This document shows, piece after piece, positions 1 to 5,388 of a DNA stretch of 5,462 nucleotides. The position numbers were made by a program, and so were the translations under genes. Position 1 is the first letter of the stretch; the number at the start of each line of letters is the position of its first letter. The notes beneath the pieces are model-generated. The model was not told the DNA's origin. It ran no database searches and was given only the letters and a program-made list of their open reading frames with translations. The DNA is taken from the NCBI GenBank assembly GCA_964390545.1, contig CAYMJV010000121.1, positions 1 to 5,462 of the forward strand, read 5' to 3'. Source of the DNA: CAYMJV01 sp964390545. Its GTDB lineage: Bacteria > Desulfobacterota > BSN033 > UBA1163.

Positions 1-48
1 CGATGGTACTGCATGGGTAACTGTGTGGGAGAGTAGGACGTTGCCGAG
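1..48 (+). rRNA. rrf: 5S ribosomal RNA, 3' part only
   Basis: The first bases match the conserved 3' half of bacterial 5S rRNA: CGATGGTACTGC, a helix IV region built around GGGTAACTGTG, then GGGAGAGTAGG and a GTTGCCG end that would pair with the missing 5' strand of helix I. Only about 48 of the usual 115-120 bases are present because the window begins inside the gene. The exact 3' end is uncertain by a few bases (about 45-50). 5S is usually the last gene of a 16S-23S-5S operon, so such an operon probably lies to the left. No tRNA follows before the terminator. Confidence 0.93.
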
Positions 49-58
49 AATTAAATTT

Positions 59-78
59 ATCTCCGCGAAAGCGGGGAT
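59..78 (+). other. Small GAAA-capped stem-loop between 5S and terminator
   Basis: CTCCGC (61-66) pairs with GCGGGG (71-76), including one T-G wobble, around a GAAA tetraloop (67-70). An A-T pair on each side of the base extends the stem to 59-78. It sits about ten bases after the 5S 3' end. A likely role is in 3' processing or protection of the rRNA precursor; it has no T-tract, so it is not itself a terminator. The role is inferred; only the pairing is seen. Confidence 0.55.
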
Positions 79-79
79 C

Positions 80-110
80 AAAGGCCCATCAGAGATGATG
101 GGCCTTTTTT
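80..110 (+). terminator. Intrinsic terminator of the rRNA operon
   Basis: A perfect 12-bp stem (80-91 with 96-107) encloses a GAGA tetraloop (92-95). The core is GGCCCATC/GATGGGCC and it runs directly into a T-tract (105-110). This is a textbook Rho-independent terminator for plus-strand transcription leaving 5S. An A-rich left arm (A80-A82) gives weaker bidirectional potential, but the T-tract on the other strand is short. Confidence 0.93.
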
Positions 111-198
111 GTTGTGACTGAGTAAATATATCTTTCTTCCAACCTTTCATCACTGCCGGAACAGGTCCACTCATCTTTCTTGGATCGATTCTATCCCA

Positions 199-248
199 GC
201 ACCAAGAGGACCACGGGTTCACCCGTGGGTGAATTGGTCCTCTGGTGC
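199..248. repeat. Nested stem-loop repeat with CCACGGG core (copy 1)
   Basis: An outer stem pairs GCACCA (199-204) with TGGTGC (243-248) and, after one bulged A (205), GAGGACCA (206-213) with TGGTCCTC (235-242). Inside it, CCACGGGT (211-218) can pair with ACCCGTGG (221-228), and TTCACCC (218-224) can alternatively pair with GGGTGAA (227-233). The three pairings overlap, so they partly exclude each other. The core matches the stem-loop at 284-301. There is no T-tract on either strand. It may be an interspersed palindromic repeat or a structure separating the two convergent transcription units. Confidence 0.7.
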
Positions 249-256
249 GGGATGTT

Positions 257-271
257 CGCCCCCAAGGGGCG
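257..271. other. Short GC stem-loop
   Basis: CGCCCC (257-262) pairs perfectly with GGGGCG (266-271) around a three-base CAA loop. It lies between the two larger CCACGGG stem-loops. No T-tract follows on either strand, so it is not a canonical terminator. With its neighbours it forms a cluster of three hairpins within about 110 bases downstream of the importer operon. Confidence 0.5.
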
Positions 272-273
272 TT

Positions 274-308
274 TGGAGTGGGGCCACGGGCTTGCCCGTG
301 GGGCTCCA
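274..308. repeat. CCACGGG stem-loop (copy 2), possible 3' end structure of the importer operon
   Basis: CCACGGGC (284-291) pairs with GCCCGTGG (294-301), and an outer TGGAG (274-278) pairs with CTCCA (304-308). The core differs from copy 1 at three of 18 positions; two of those form a compensatory T-A to C-G change, so pairing is kept. The structure starts 28 bases beyond the ATPase stop codon, where a transcript end or 3' stabilising hairpin would be expected, but no U-run follows in the minus-strand transcript. If it terminates, it is not by the standard intrinsic mechanism. Confidence 0.6.
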
Positions 309-335
309 TTTGGTCAAAAGTCAGGGCATAAGTGA

Positions 336-1409
336 TTAGCGGCGAAGAACCGCAAGTTGATCTGCATCCAATTTGATAAGAAACCGCACGCCCACTCCAC
401 GCGCTACTCGTACCTCGCCTTTGGCGCGTATCAGATGGTTCTTAATCCTTAACTGGTAATCGATCAACTCGCCAACATAGGATGCCCTGGCCACCTCTAC
501 CTCGAAAACATTAGGTTCGTTGGCATAATCCGTAGCCTCTGCCGGGGATAAAAACTTGATGCTCTCAGGGCGTATCGCCACGTCTACCTCGGCACCCTTC
601 TCGATGTCGTGGCCGCGGCCAGTAATGGCGAGGCCATCCTCCGTGGTGACCACAGCATATTCTTTATCGATCTTGACCACCTTACCGTGGAGAAAGTTGG
701 TGGTGCCCATGAAGCCGGCAACGAATTTATTTGCAGGTTTGGAATAGATCTCCAGGGGACTCCCAAGCTGCATGATTCGGCCTTTTTCCATGACTGCAAT
801 TCGGTCCGAGATCACCATCGCCTCAGTCTGGTCGTGAGTTACATAGATGGTTGTGATTCCGGCGTGTTTGTGAATCTGGGCAATCTCGAAACGCATCTGT
901 TCTCTGAGCAGGGCATCCAGGTTGCTAAGGGGTTCATCGAGAAGCAGGATATCTGGCTCGAGGACCAGGGCCCGCGCCAAGGCCACCCTCTGCTGTTGTC
1001 CGCCACTCAGTTGTCTAGGGAATCGATCTTCGAGACCGCCCAACTGGACGAGGGCCAAAGACCCCTCCACTTTCTGCTTGATGACGTCCTTCGTTAGCCT
1101 CTTGATCTGCAAACCGAAAGCCAAGTTGTCAAATACCGTCATATGGGGCCAGAGAGCATAATTTTGAAAGACGAGTCCGATCCTTCGTTTTTCCGTTGGG
1201 ATTTCCGTAATCTTGCGGTCTCCCAGATAGATCTGGCCGTCGTCGGGTCTGACAAAGCCTGATACACACCGAAGGACTGTCGTCTTCCCGCATCCCGAAG
1301 GTCCGAGCAGGGTTAACAGCTCCCCCTCCTGGACCTTCAAGCTCAAGTCGTCAACAGCTTTCACTTTCCCGTATCTCTTAACAATGCGTTCTAAGCGTAA
1401 AGCGGGCAT
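336..1409 (-). CDS. ABC importer ATP-binding protein (PotA/FbpC-type)
   Basis: This cytoplasmic ATPase would power the importer encoded just upstream. In the 357-residue form all nucleotide-binding motifs are intact and in order: Walker A GPSGCGKTT (36-44), Q-loop Gln82, signature LSGGQ (134-138), Walker B ILLLDEP with Asp158/Glu159, D-loop, and switch His192 in VTHDQTEA. A C-terminal TOBE-like domain begins about residue 225 and includes VAIRPE. Length and motif wording fit the polyamine/iron/thiamine/phosphonate importer ATPases (PotA, FbpC, CysA relatives), so the substrate is unresolved. I prefer the ATG at 1409 because GGAGAG (1417-1422) lies seven bases before it and the protein then opens in the usual MxALxLE...KRYG way. 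An upstream in-frame ATG at 1424 would add five residues but has only a weak AGG. It is the last gene of the operon, 36 bases after permease 2. Confidence 0.95.
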   Translation of the reverse strand: MPALRLERIVKRYGKVKAVDDLSLKVQEGELLTLLGPSGCGKTTVLRCVSGFVRPDDGQIYLGDRKITEIPTEKRRIGLVFQNYALWPHMTVFDNLAFGLQIKRLTKDVIKQKVEGSLALVQLGGLEDRFPRQLSGGQQQRVALARALVLEPDILLLDEPLSNLDALLREQMRFEIAQIHKHAGITTIYVTHDQTEAMVISDRIAVMEKGRIMQLGSPLEIYSKPANKFVAGFMGTTNFLHGKVVKIDKEYAVVTTEDGLAITGRGHDIEKGAEVDVAIRPESIKFLSPAEATDYANEPNVFEVEVARASYVGELIDYQLRIKNHLIRAKGEVRVARGVGVRFLIKLDADQLAVLRR

Positions 1410-1416
1410 TGGATCA

Positions 1417-1422
1417 CTCTCC
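1417..1422 (-). promoter_or_regulatory. Ribosome binding site deciding the ATPase start
   Basis: On the minus strand GGAGAG lies seven bases upstream of the ATG at 1409. It overlaps the last base of the alternative ATG at 1424, so ribosome docking here would favour the downstream start. Confidence 0.55.
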
Positions 1423-1445
1423 ATGGAAACCTGGAATAAAACACC

Positions 1446-2279
1446 TCAGCCCATCCCCCCAACATATTCAGCCCGCAACACCCTTTGGATCAGGGTCATG
1501 AATAAAATGCTGGGAATAAGCAGGATGATGGCGATCACTGATGCGAACTGCATGTTGTACCCACTGGACGAGTACAGGGTCATGGGTAGCGTACTTACGA
1601 AGGGGAGGCCGATGAAAAACGTTCCCGTGAATTCATCCAGGGAGGTAATGAAAACAAAGACGGAACTGGCAAGAAGCCCCGGCGCAGCCAGAGGCAAGGT
1701 GATGTGGAAGAAGGTGTAGAGCCTGGTGGCTCCCACGCTCCGGGCTGCCTCCTCCAGATAATTGGGGATGGAACGAAAGGTGGCGCTCGTAATCCAGACA
1801 CCGAAGACCATGCCCACCAGGATATGCACCAGAACAACTCCCTGAACGGTTCCGGACAGGCCCCAGCGGGTGAAGACTCGAAGCAGGTTGACGAAGATCG
1901 GCTGCTGTGGGAAGGCGTTGGGCATTAAGAAGAGAAACATGATGACTGCACCAAAAGGAATGCGGTACTTTGCCAAAGCATATCCAGCCGGTATGGCGAT
2001 GAGCATGGAGATGATGACCACCACGACGGCGATGGTCAGGCTCAGCAGGAAGGCAGGGATAATGCTGATGGCTCCGATGGCGAGGCTCGTACGCATGCCG
2101 AGCGCCTGCTTCCAGTACTCAAAACCGACCTCCTGAGGGAGGGTATTGGGCCAATACCAGCGATGGGCAACGGACCAGATGAAGAGGCTCATCATCGGTC
2201 CGATGATGAGCAGAAGCACCAACACGAGCAGGACAATCTCAGCGGTGACAACCAGGATACGCTTTGCGGGCACGTTCAT
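1446..2279 (-). CDS. ABC importer inner-membrane permease 2 (PotC-like, BPD_transp_1)
   Basis: This is the second integral membrane subunit, predicted to pair with permease 1 and form the translocation path. The 277-residue protein starts with a hydrophobic segment (about 8-36). Further hydrophobic stretches lie near 65-103, 109-127, 144-165, 199-221 and 246-266, giving about six membrane passes. The cytoplasmic EAA loop that docks on the ATPase is clear: EAARSVGA at 177-184 leading to ITLP at 193-196. The following SLDEFTGTFFIG (about 213-224) resembles the SLDDF motif of PotC-type permeases. Its ATG overlaps the stop of permease 1 as ATGA (four bases), which implies translational coupling; a separate Shine-Dalgarno is weak. 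The substrate is not deducible from this subunit. Confidence 0.94.
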   Translation of the reverse strand: MNVPAKRILVVTAEIVLLVLVLLLIIGPMMSLFIWSVAHRWYWPNTLPQEVGFEYWKQALGMRTSLAIGAISIIPAFLLSLTIAVVVVIISMLIAIPAGYALAKYRIPFGAVIMFLFLMPNAFPQQPIFVNLLRVFTRWGLSGTVQGVVLVHILVGMVFGVWITSATFRSIPNYLEEAARSVGATRLYTFFHITLPLAAPGLLASSVFVFITSLDEFTGTFFIGLPFVSTLPMTLYSSSGYNMQFASVIAIILLIPSILFMTLIQRVLRAEYVGGMG

Positions 2280-3163
2280 CCCTCGCTCGCCTGATAGCCG
2301 GTCATCTTTCTAAGGGATGACCTGAGATAATAAACGGCTGTGATCAGCACCAAAAGATAAGAAAAGACACCGAGCGCATTCGCAACACCGAAATCGCGGA
2401 AGTAGTTAATCCGGTGAGCGATGTCGACCGTGATCGTTGTTGGAATCTTTCCTCCAATCAACATGTAGGGCAGGGTGAAGGTCCCAACAATCTGAGAGTA
2501 GACGAGTACCAAGGCCACGAGAATGCTGGACCGGTTCATCGGGATGAGCACACGGGTGATGACCCTCCCCAATCCTGCACCGCAGCTACGGGCGGCTTCA
2601 ATGTAACTGTTGTCGATCATCTGGAACCCGCCGTGGATGATGAGAGTGGAAAAAGGAATCATTTTCCAAACGAATCCAAAGGTCAATCCGTAAAAATTGA
2701 AAAGTTGGAGTGGGTGCTCAAGGTCGATGACGTTCAGCTTGGCCAGGGCTAAGTTGAGGATTCCGTGAGGAGCAAGGAAGCTGTTCATCATCTGCGCTAC
2801 AACCACAAAGGGGATGAAGATGGGTATTTTGTACAGAGCGGCAAGGGCTCGAGAAATCGAATTCTGACGAAGGCGAAGATAGACGGCAAGCAAAATGGCC
2901 AGCACTGCAGAAACTGCGGTGCTCAGAACCGTCACTGCCAAGGTGAAGCCGATATCTTTGAGGTAGAGGTCAATGGTCTTGCCATAGTTCTCGAAAGAGA
3001 ATTCCCCTTGAGGGTTAATGAAACTCCGGAGGATGGAAGAAAGGAAGGGGTAACCATACATCAGGACCATAAAGGTTACTGCGGGGAAGATGAGCAGAAG
3101 GTAAGGAGGGAGCGAAAGCCCCCTCCTTACAGTTGACTTAGCCTGCATGGTTACTTGATCCAC
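2276..3163 (-). CDS. ABC importer inner-membrane permease 1 (PotB-like, BPD_transp_1)
   Basis: This is the first integral membrane subunit of the importer. The 295-residue form has hydrophobic segments near 20-42, 70-97, 112-130, 158-178, 213-235 and 262-282, consistent with six membrane passes. The ATPase-docking EAA loop is EAARSCGAG at 189-197, ending at LIP (206-208). Its composition fits the PotB/FbpB/ThiP-like group of binding-protein-dependent permeases. The start is ambiguous. The longest reading uses GTG at 3163, overlapping the binding-protein gene by 13 bases, with a GGAG eleven bases upstream. An ATG at 3148, two bases after the binding-protein stop, would give 290 residues through termination-reinitiation. 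Both fit coupled translation, and neither has a strong ribosome binding site. Confidence 0.94.
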   Translation of the reverse strand: MDQVTMQAKSTVRRGLSLPPYLLLIFPAVTFMVLMYGYPFLSSILRSFINPQGEFSFENYGKTIDLYLKDIGFTLAVTVLSTAVSAVLAILLAVYLRLRQNSISRALAALYKIPIFIPFVVVAQMMNSFLAPHGILNLALAKLNVIDLEHPLQLFNFYGLTFGFVWKMIPFSTLIIHGGFQMIDNSYIEAARSCGAGLGRVITRVLIPMNRSSILVALVLVYSQIVGTFTLPYMLIGGKIPTTITVDIAHRINYFRDFGVANALGVFSYLLVLITAVYYLRSSLRKMTGYQASEG

Positions 3164-4320
3164 TTCTCGTAGGACTCCAGCATGGCAGCAAAGTATTGGG
3201 CCAGGGGTAGGGACTGCCCTTTCTTGGAGAGGTCAGCGGGTGTCACGTCCTTATAGATCTTGTTGAAGGTCTCAGCGGGAATCGCTCCCTTCAGATGGGA
3301 ACCATCTATTCCAGGGTACCAGTTGAAACGCGTGACGATTTCCTTGGCCTGAATTTCCGGGCTGGTGACGAACTCGACGAACTTCTTTGCCTCCTTTGCA
3401 TGCGCCGCCTTCTTGAAGATCACAAAGTACATGGGTTGACCAGGCATGCCAGGCTCCGGAAGTATCATCCTCGTCTTGGGATCGAGTTTCCCCTCGTTCA
3501 TGAAGGTGAAGAACATGTCAACCCAGACGGGACCCATCCAAATCTCACCCCGGTTCAAGGCATCGAGCGTTCCCACGTTCCCCGCTGTAATGGTCACGAA
3601 CTTATTGAACTCTCCTAAATCTTTGTAGGCCTGCTCCCATGTGGCGATCTCTGCCTTGTCAAACGGTCCTGTCATCGCATACTGGTTGTACTTGCCTGTC
3701 TTCCAGTAGACCCAACCAACGGTGAACGCCACACCCGACATACCCCCCTTGATCCCGTTGTAACCAAACTTGTGCGGATTCTTCTTCACCCATTCCACGA
3801 GTTCGGCATAAGTCTTAGGTGGGTCTTTCACGTAATCAGGGTTGTAGGCAAGGGCAGTCTGGCTGTGGAACATGGGCATCACATACCCTTCTGCCGGAAC
3901 CCCGAGGGAATTCTTGGCAAAGGGGGAGGTAACGTATTTCCAAGTGCTGAGCTCTTTGGCGTAGGGCAGGAGGAGGTCTTTTCCTTCGGCCCATTTTAAG
4001 AAGATCTGGTGGACCATGGCTACGTCAATGTCCCAGGTTGCCTTCTTGGAATCGGCCTCTGCCGAGAGCTTCTCGAAGATCAGTCTCGAGCCTGCGTCGC
4101 CAGGTCCAGTGTGCACGGTCATTAAGGAGACGCCTGGATACTTTTTCGAGAAGGCAGGTCCAAGGACGTTCTGTCCTAGCGCTAACATGTTGACGTCACC
4201 CGCAGTCATGTAGACCAGCCGAATAGGAGCAGCTTCAGAATCTCCTTGTCCAGCCATTACAAGGAGACCGATTAGCGCAAGAACCATGAAAGGGACCAAG
4301 AAAGATTTTTTGCGACTCAT
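3151..4320 (-). CDS. Periplasmic solute-binding protein of the ABC importer
   Basis: This captures the substrate outside the inner membrane and delivers it to the permeases. The 389-residue precursor starts with a classic Sec signal: basic MSRKK, a hydrophobic core (about 7-23), and a likely signal peptidase I cut after SEA (residue 30). No cysteine is visible anywhere, so it is not a lipoprotein, which favours a Gram-negative periplasm. The mature chain has the alternating layout of two-lobed binding proteins (family 1 / PotD-like), with PEGYV-like and AYNPDYV segments, WVKKNP, and a C-terminal AHAKEAKKFVEFVTSPEIQ stretch typical of this superfamily. The phrase around WVKKNPHKFGY recalls the YnjB/thiamine-like group, but I would not assign a substrate. 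It is the first gene of the operon, and an AGGAGG five bases before the ATG supports the start and high expression. Confidence 0.93.
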   Translation of the reverse strand: MSRKKSFLVPFMVLALIGLLVMAGQGDSEAAPIRLVYMTAGDVNMLALGQNVLGPAFSKKYPGVSLMTVHTGPGDAGSRLIFEKLSAEADSKKATWDIDVAMVHQIFLKWAEGKDLLLPYAKELSTWKYVTSPFAKNSLGVPAEGYVMPMFHSQTALAYNPDYVKDPPKTYAELVEWVKKNPHKFGYNGIKGGMSGVAFTVGWVYWKTGKYNQYAMTGPFDKAEIATWEQAYKDLGEFNKFVTITAGNVGTLDALNRGEIWMGPVWVDMFFTFMNEGKLDPKTRMILPEPGMPGQPMYFVIFKKAAHAKEAKKFVEFVTSPEIQAKEIVTRFNWYPGIDGSHLKGAIPAETFNKIYKDVTPADLSKKGQSLPLAQYFAAMLESYEKWIK

Positions 4321-4325
4321 AGCAC

Positions 4326-4331
4326 CCTCCT
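4326..4331 (-). promoter_or_regulatory. Ribosome binding site of the binding-protein gene
   Basis: On the minus strand AGGAGG, within AAAGGAGGG, lies five bases before the ATG at 4320. This near-perfect Shine-Dalgarno sequence is by far the strongest in the operon, which suits a binding protein needed in excess over the membrane subunits. Confidence 0.85.
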
Positions 4332-4374
4332 TTCTAAAAAATAGAATATGGTTTATGGATCAATCATCACCCTA

Positions 4375-4403
4375 CTTCTACTGCACTTGTTAGGGCCTGT
4401 CAA
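4375..4403 (-). promoter_or_regulatory. Sigma70-type promoter of the importer operon
   Basis: On the minus strand a perfect -35 box TTGACA (4398-4403) is followed by exactly 17 bases and TAGAAG (4375-4380), four of six matches to the -10 consensus. An A-rich run (GAAAAAG) lies just upstream of the -35. Transcription would start near 4368, leaving a leader of about 48 bases before the ATG. This is a motif-based prediction. Confidence 0.65.
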
Positions 4404-4427
4404 GCTTTTTCAAATGAATCAACTGGT

Positions 4428-4437
4428 AGCGCACGCT
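4428..4437. promoter_or_regulatory. Possible operator palindrome upstream of the importer promoter
   Basis: AGCG-CA-CGCT is a 4+4 inverted repeat centred about 30 bases upstream of the importer -35 box. Its position would suit an activator or repressor, but arms this short occur often by chance. Confidence 0.2.
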
Positions 4438-4465
4438 CTCATGATACGAAGCAGGACATCATCCA

Positions 4466-4476
4466 ATTGCATGCAA
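4466..4476. promoter_or_regulatory. ATTGCATGC motif, copy 1 (palindrome TTGCATGCAA)
   Basis: A perfect 10-base palindrome TTGCATGCAA (4467-4476) lies about 12 bases upstream of the hydrolase -35 box. The nine bases ATTGCATGC (4466-4474) recur exactly at 4537-4545. The pair brackets the hydrolase promoter, which suggests a regulator binding site; no regulator gene lies in the window. Confidence 0.35.
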
Positions 4477-4487
4477 AAAGTTTATGA

Positions 4488-4516
4488 TTGACGTAAAGTT
4501 GCCCGGGAGATATCCT
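4488..4516 (+). promoter_or_regulatory. Sigma70-type promoter of the hydrolase gene
   Basis: TTGACG (4488-4493, five of six -35 matches), a 17-base spacer, and TATCCT (4511-4516, four of six -10 matches) form a good predicted promoter. The start site would be near 4523, giving a leader of about 52 bases. It faces away from the importer promoter, with about 85 bases between the two -35 boxes. Confidence 0.65.
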
Positions 4517-4536
4517 GTGCGGCAATAGAGAAATAT

Positions 4537-4545
4537 ATTGCATGC
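4537..4545. promoter_or_regulatory. ATTGCATGC motif, copy 2
   Basis: This is an exact nine-base repeat of the motif at 4466-4474, located 71 bases further on and downstream of the predicted hydrolase transcription start. Only the TTGCATGC part is shared, so the palindrome is shorter here (GCATGC). Copies on either side of a promoter are a common operator arrangement. Confidence 0.3.
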
Positions 4546-4560
4546 GTGAAGGAATGAGGG

Positions 4561-4566
4561 AGGAGG
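4561..4566 (+). promoter_or_regulatory. Ribosome binding site of the hydrolase gene
   Basis: AGGAGG lies nine bases before the ATG at 4576 in a purine-rich run (about 4550-4567). It is a strong match at slightly long spacing and supports this start. Confidence 0.75.
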
Positions 4567-4575
4567 ATTCATAGC

Positions 4576-5367
4576 ATGTCAACGCGTCTCGTGCCTTTGG
4601 GGATAAACGGTTTCATCCCATCGTTTGGCCGACAAACCATGAGCTTTCTTTTGCTTACTGGAAATGAAGCGCTTCTTCTTGATGCGGGTACAGGGGTGGG
4701 TCGTCTTCTGGAACCAACGATGATAGACTTACTGCGCCCCTACGATTGCTTAAATATCATTCTTTCACATTATCATCTCGACCACGTGGTTGGACTTTCG
4801 TATCTTCCTGGCACATGGATGCGAGGGGTTGTCCGCATATACGCCCCCGGCCGGCCGTTTGTGGAAGCTGAGCCCGATGAGGCATTAGGCCGACTCCTCC
4901 AGCCCCCGTTATTTCCACGAAGGTTTGAGGATTTCCCGACCCCTGTTGAGGTCTTCCCAATAAAAAGCGGATTTTTAAAAATTGGAAACATGTCAGTTCA
5001 ACTCCATGGCCAGAACCATCCTGGAGGTTCAGTGGGGGTTCGGATTGGAGACGGGATCGCATATATCACTGACACCCCTGTAGAGCAGACCACCCAGACA
5101 TTTGTGCAAGGCGTTAAGCTTCTTCTGCATGAGGTCTGGTTGACGGATGAGGAAGCAGAACAGGATGAGGTGGAACGTGAAAAGCATTCCTATGTGAGTG
5201 GTGTCGCGCAAATTGCAAAGCATGCGAAAGTGGGGAACCTGATGCCCATTCATCACCATCCGAAACGTTTGGATGAGGAAATTCATAAGTTAGGGCACGA
5301 GATGGAGGCCTTGGCCGGAGTTGAAGTAATCGTTCCTGAGGAAGGAAGGGTTTACGCATTAGATTAA
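4576..5367 (+). CDS. Metallo-beta-lactamase-fold hydrolase, RNase Z-like branch
   Basis: This is a predicted cytoplasmic zinc-dependent hydrolase of 263 residues with no signal peptide or membrane segment. The metal-binding set looks complete: LDAGTG (35-40) for the first conserved Asp; HYHLDH (65-70), the HxHxDH motif; His148 in NHPGGSVG; bridging Asp166 in TDT; His204 in KHSYVSGV; and the final His within HHHP (226-229). The HPGGSVG...TDT wording and the histidine after an HE...DEEAEQ segment resemble RNase Z/PhnP-like and TaR3-like members, which act mostly on phosphodiesters. The RNase Z exosite arm is not evident, so tRNA processing is unlikely to be the role. The actual substrate is unknown. 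It is transcribed divergently from the importer and has its own promoter and a strong ribosome binding site. No partner gene follows within the window. Confidence 0.9.
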   Translation: MSTRLVPLGINGFIPSFGRQTMSFLLLTGNEALLLDAGTGVGRLLEPTMIDLLRPYDCLNIILSHYHLDHVVGLSYLPGTWMRGVVRIYAPGRPFVEAEPDEALGRLLQPPLFPRRFEDFPTPVEVFPIKSGFLKIGNMSVQLHGQNHPGGSVGVRIGDGIAYITDTPVEQTTQTFVQGVKLLLHEVWLTDEEAEQDEVEREKHSYVSGVAQIAKHAKVGNLMPIHHHPKRLDEEIHKLGHEMEALAGVEVIVPEEGRVYALD

Positions 5368-5388
5368 TACAAACGACATAAATGGCGT

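Noticed and set aside
130..181. Direct repeat ATCTTTCTT at 130-138 and 173-181
   Set aside because: It is a short pyrimidine-rich repeat in a gene-free stretch with no palindrome, promoter or coding context; chance is the best explanation.
199..308. Possible CRISPR array
   Set aside because: The two related cores are only 18 bases, are separated by an unrelated hairpin, have different outer arms, and no third unit or cas gene is present.
609..1097. A 162-codon plus-strand open frame opposite the ATPase gene
   Set aside because: It lies wholly antisense to the conserved ATPase motifs, has no clear ribosome binding site, and its translation shows no recognisable fold; it is a shadow of the real coding strand.
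2414..3136. Two plus-strand open frames (112 and 123 codons) opposite permease 1
   Set aside because: They are antisense to clear membrane-spanning permease sequence and their products are charged, low-complexity-like chains with no family features.
4332..4346. TTCTA/TAGAA hairpin in the importer leader next to the ribosome binding site
   Set aside because: A five-pair, all-but-two A/T stem around an A-run is too weak to be a credible regulatory structure, and the leader is too short for a riboswitch.
4441..4462. ATGAT...ATCAT inverted repeat in the divergent intergenic region
   Set aside because: Five-base A/T-rich arms 12 bases apart are expected by chance and show no relation to the promoter boxes.
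4757..5359. Several minus-strand open frames opposite the hydrolase gene
   Set aside because: They run antisense to the zinc-binding motifs of the hydrolase and overlap one another in different frames, as expected of shadows.
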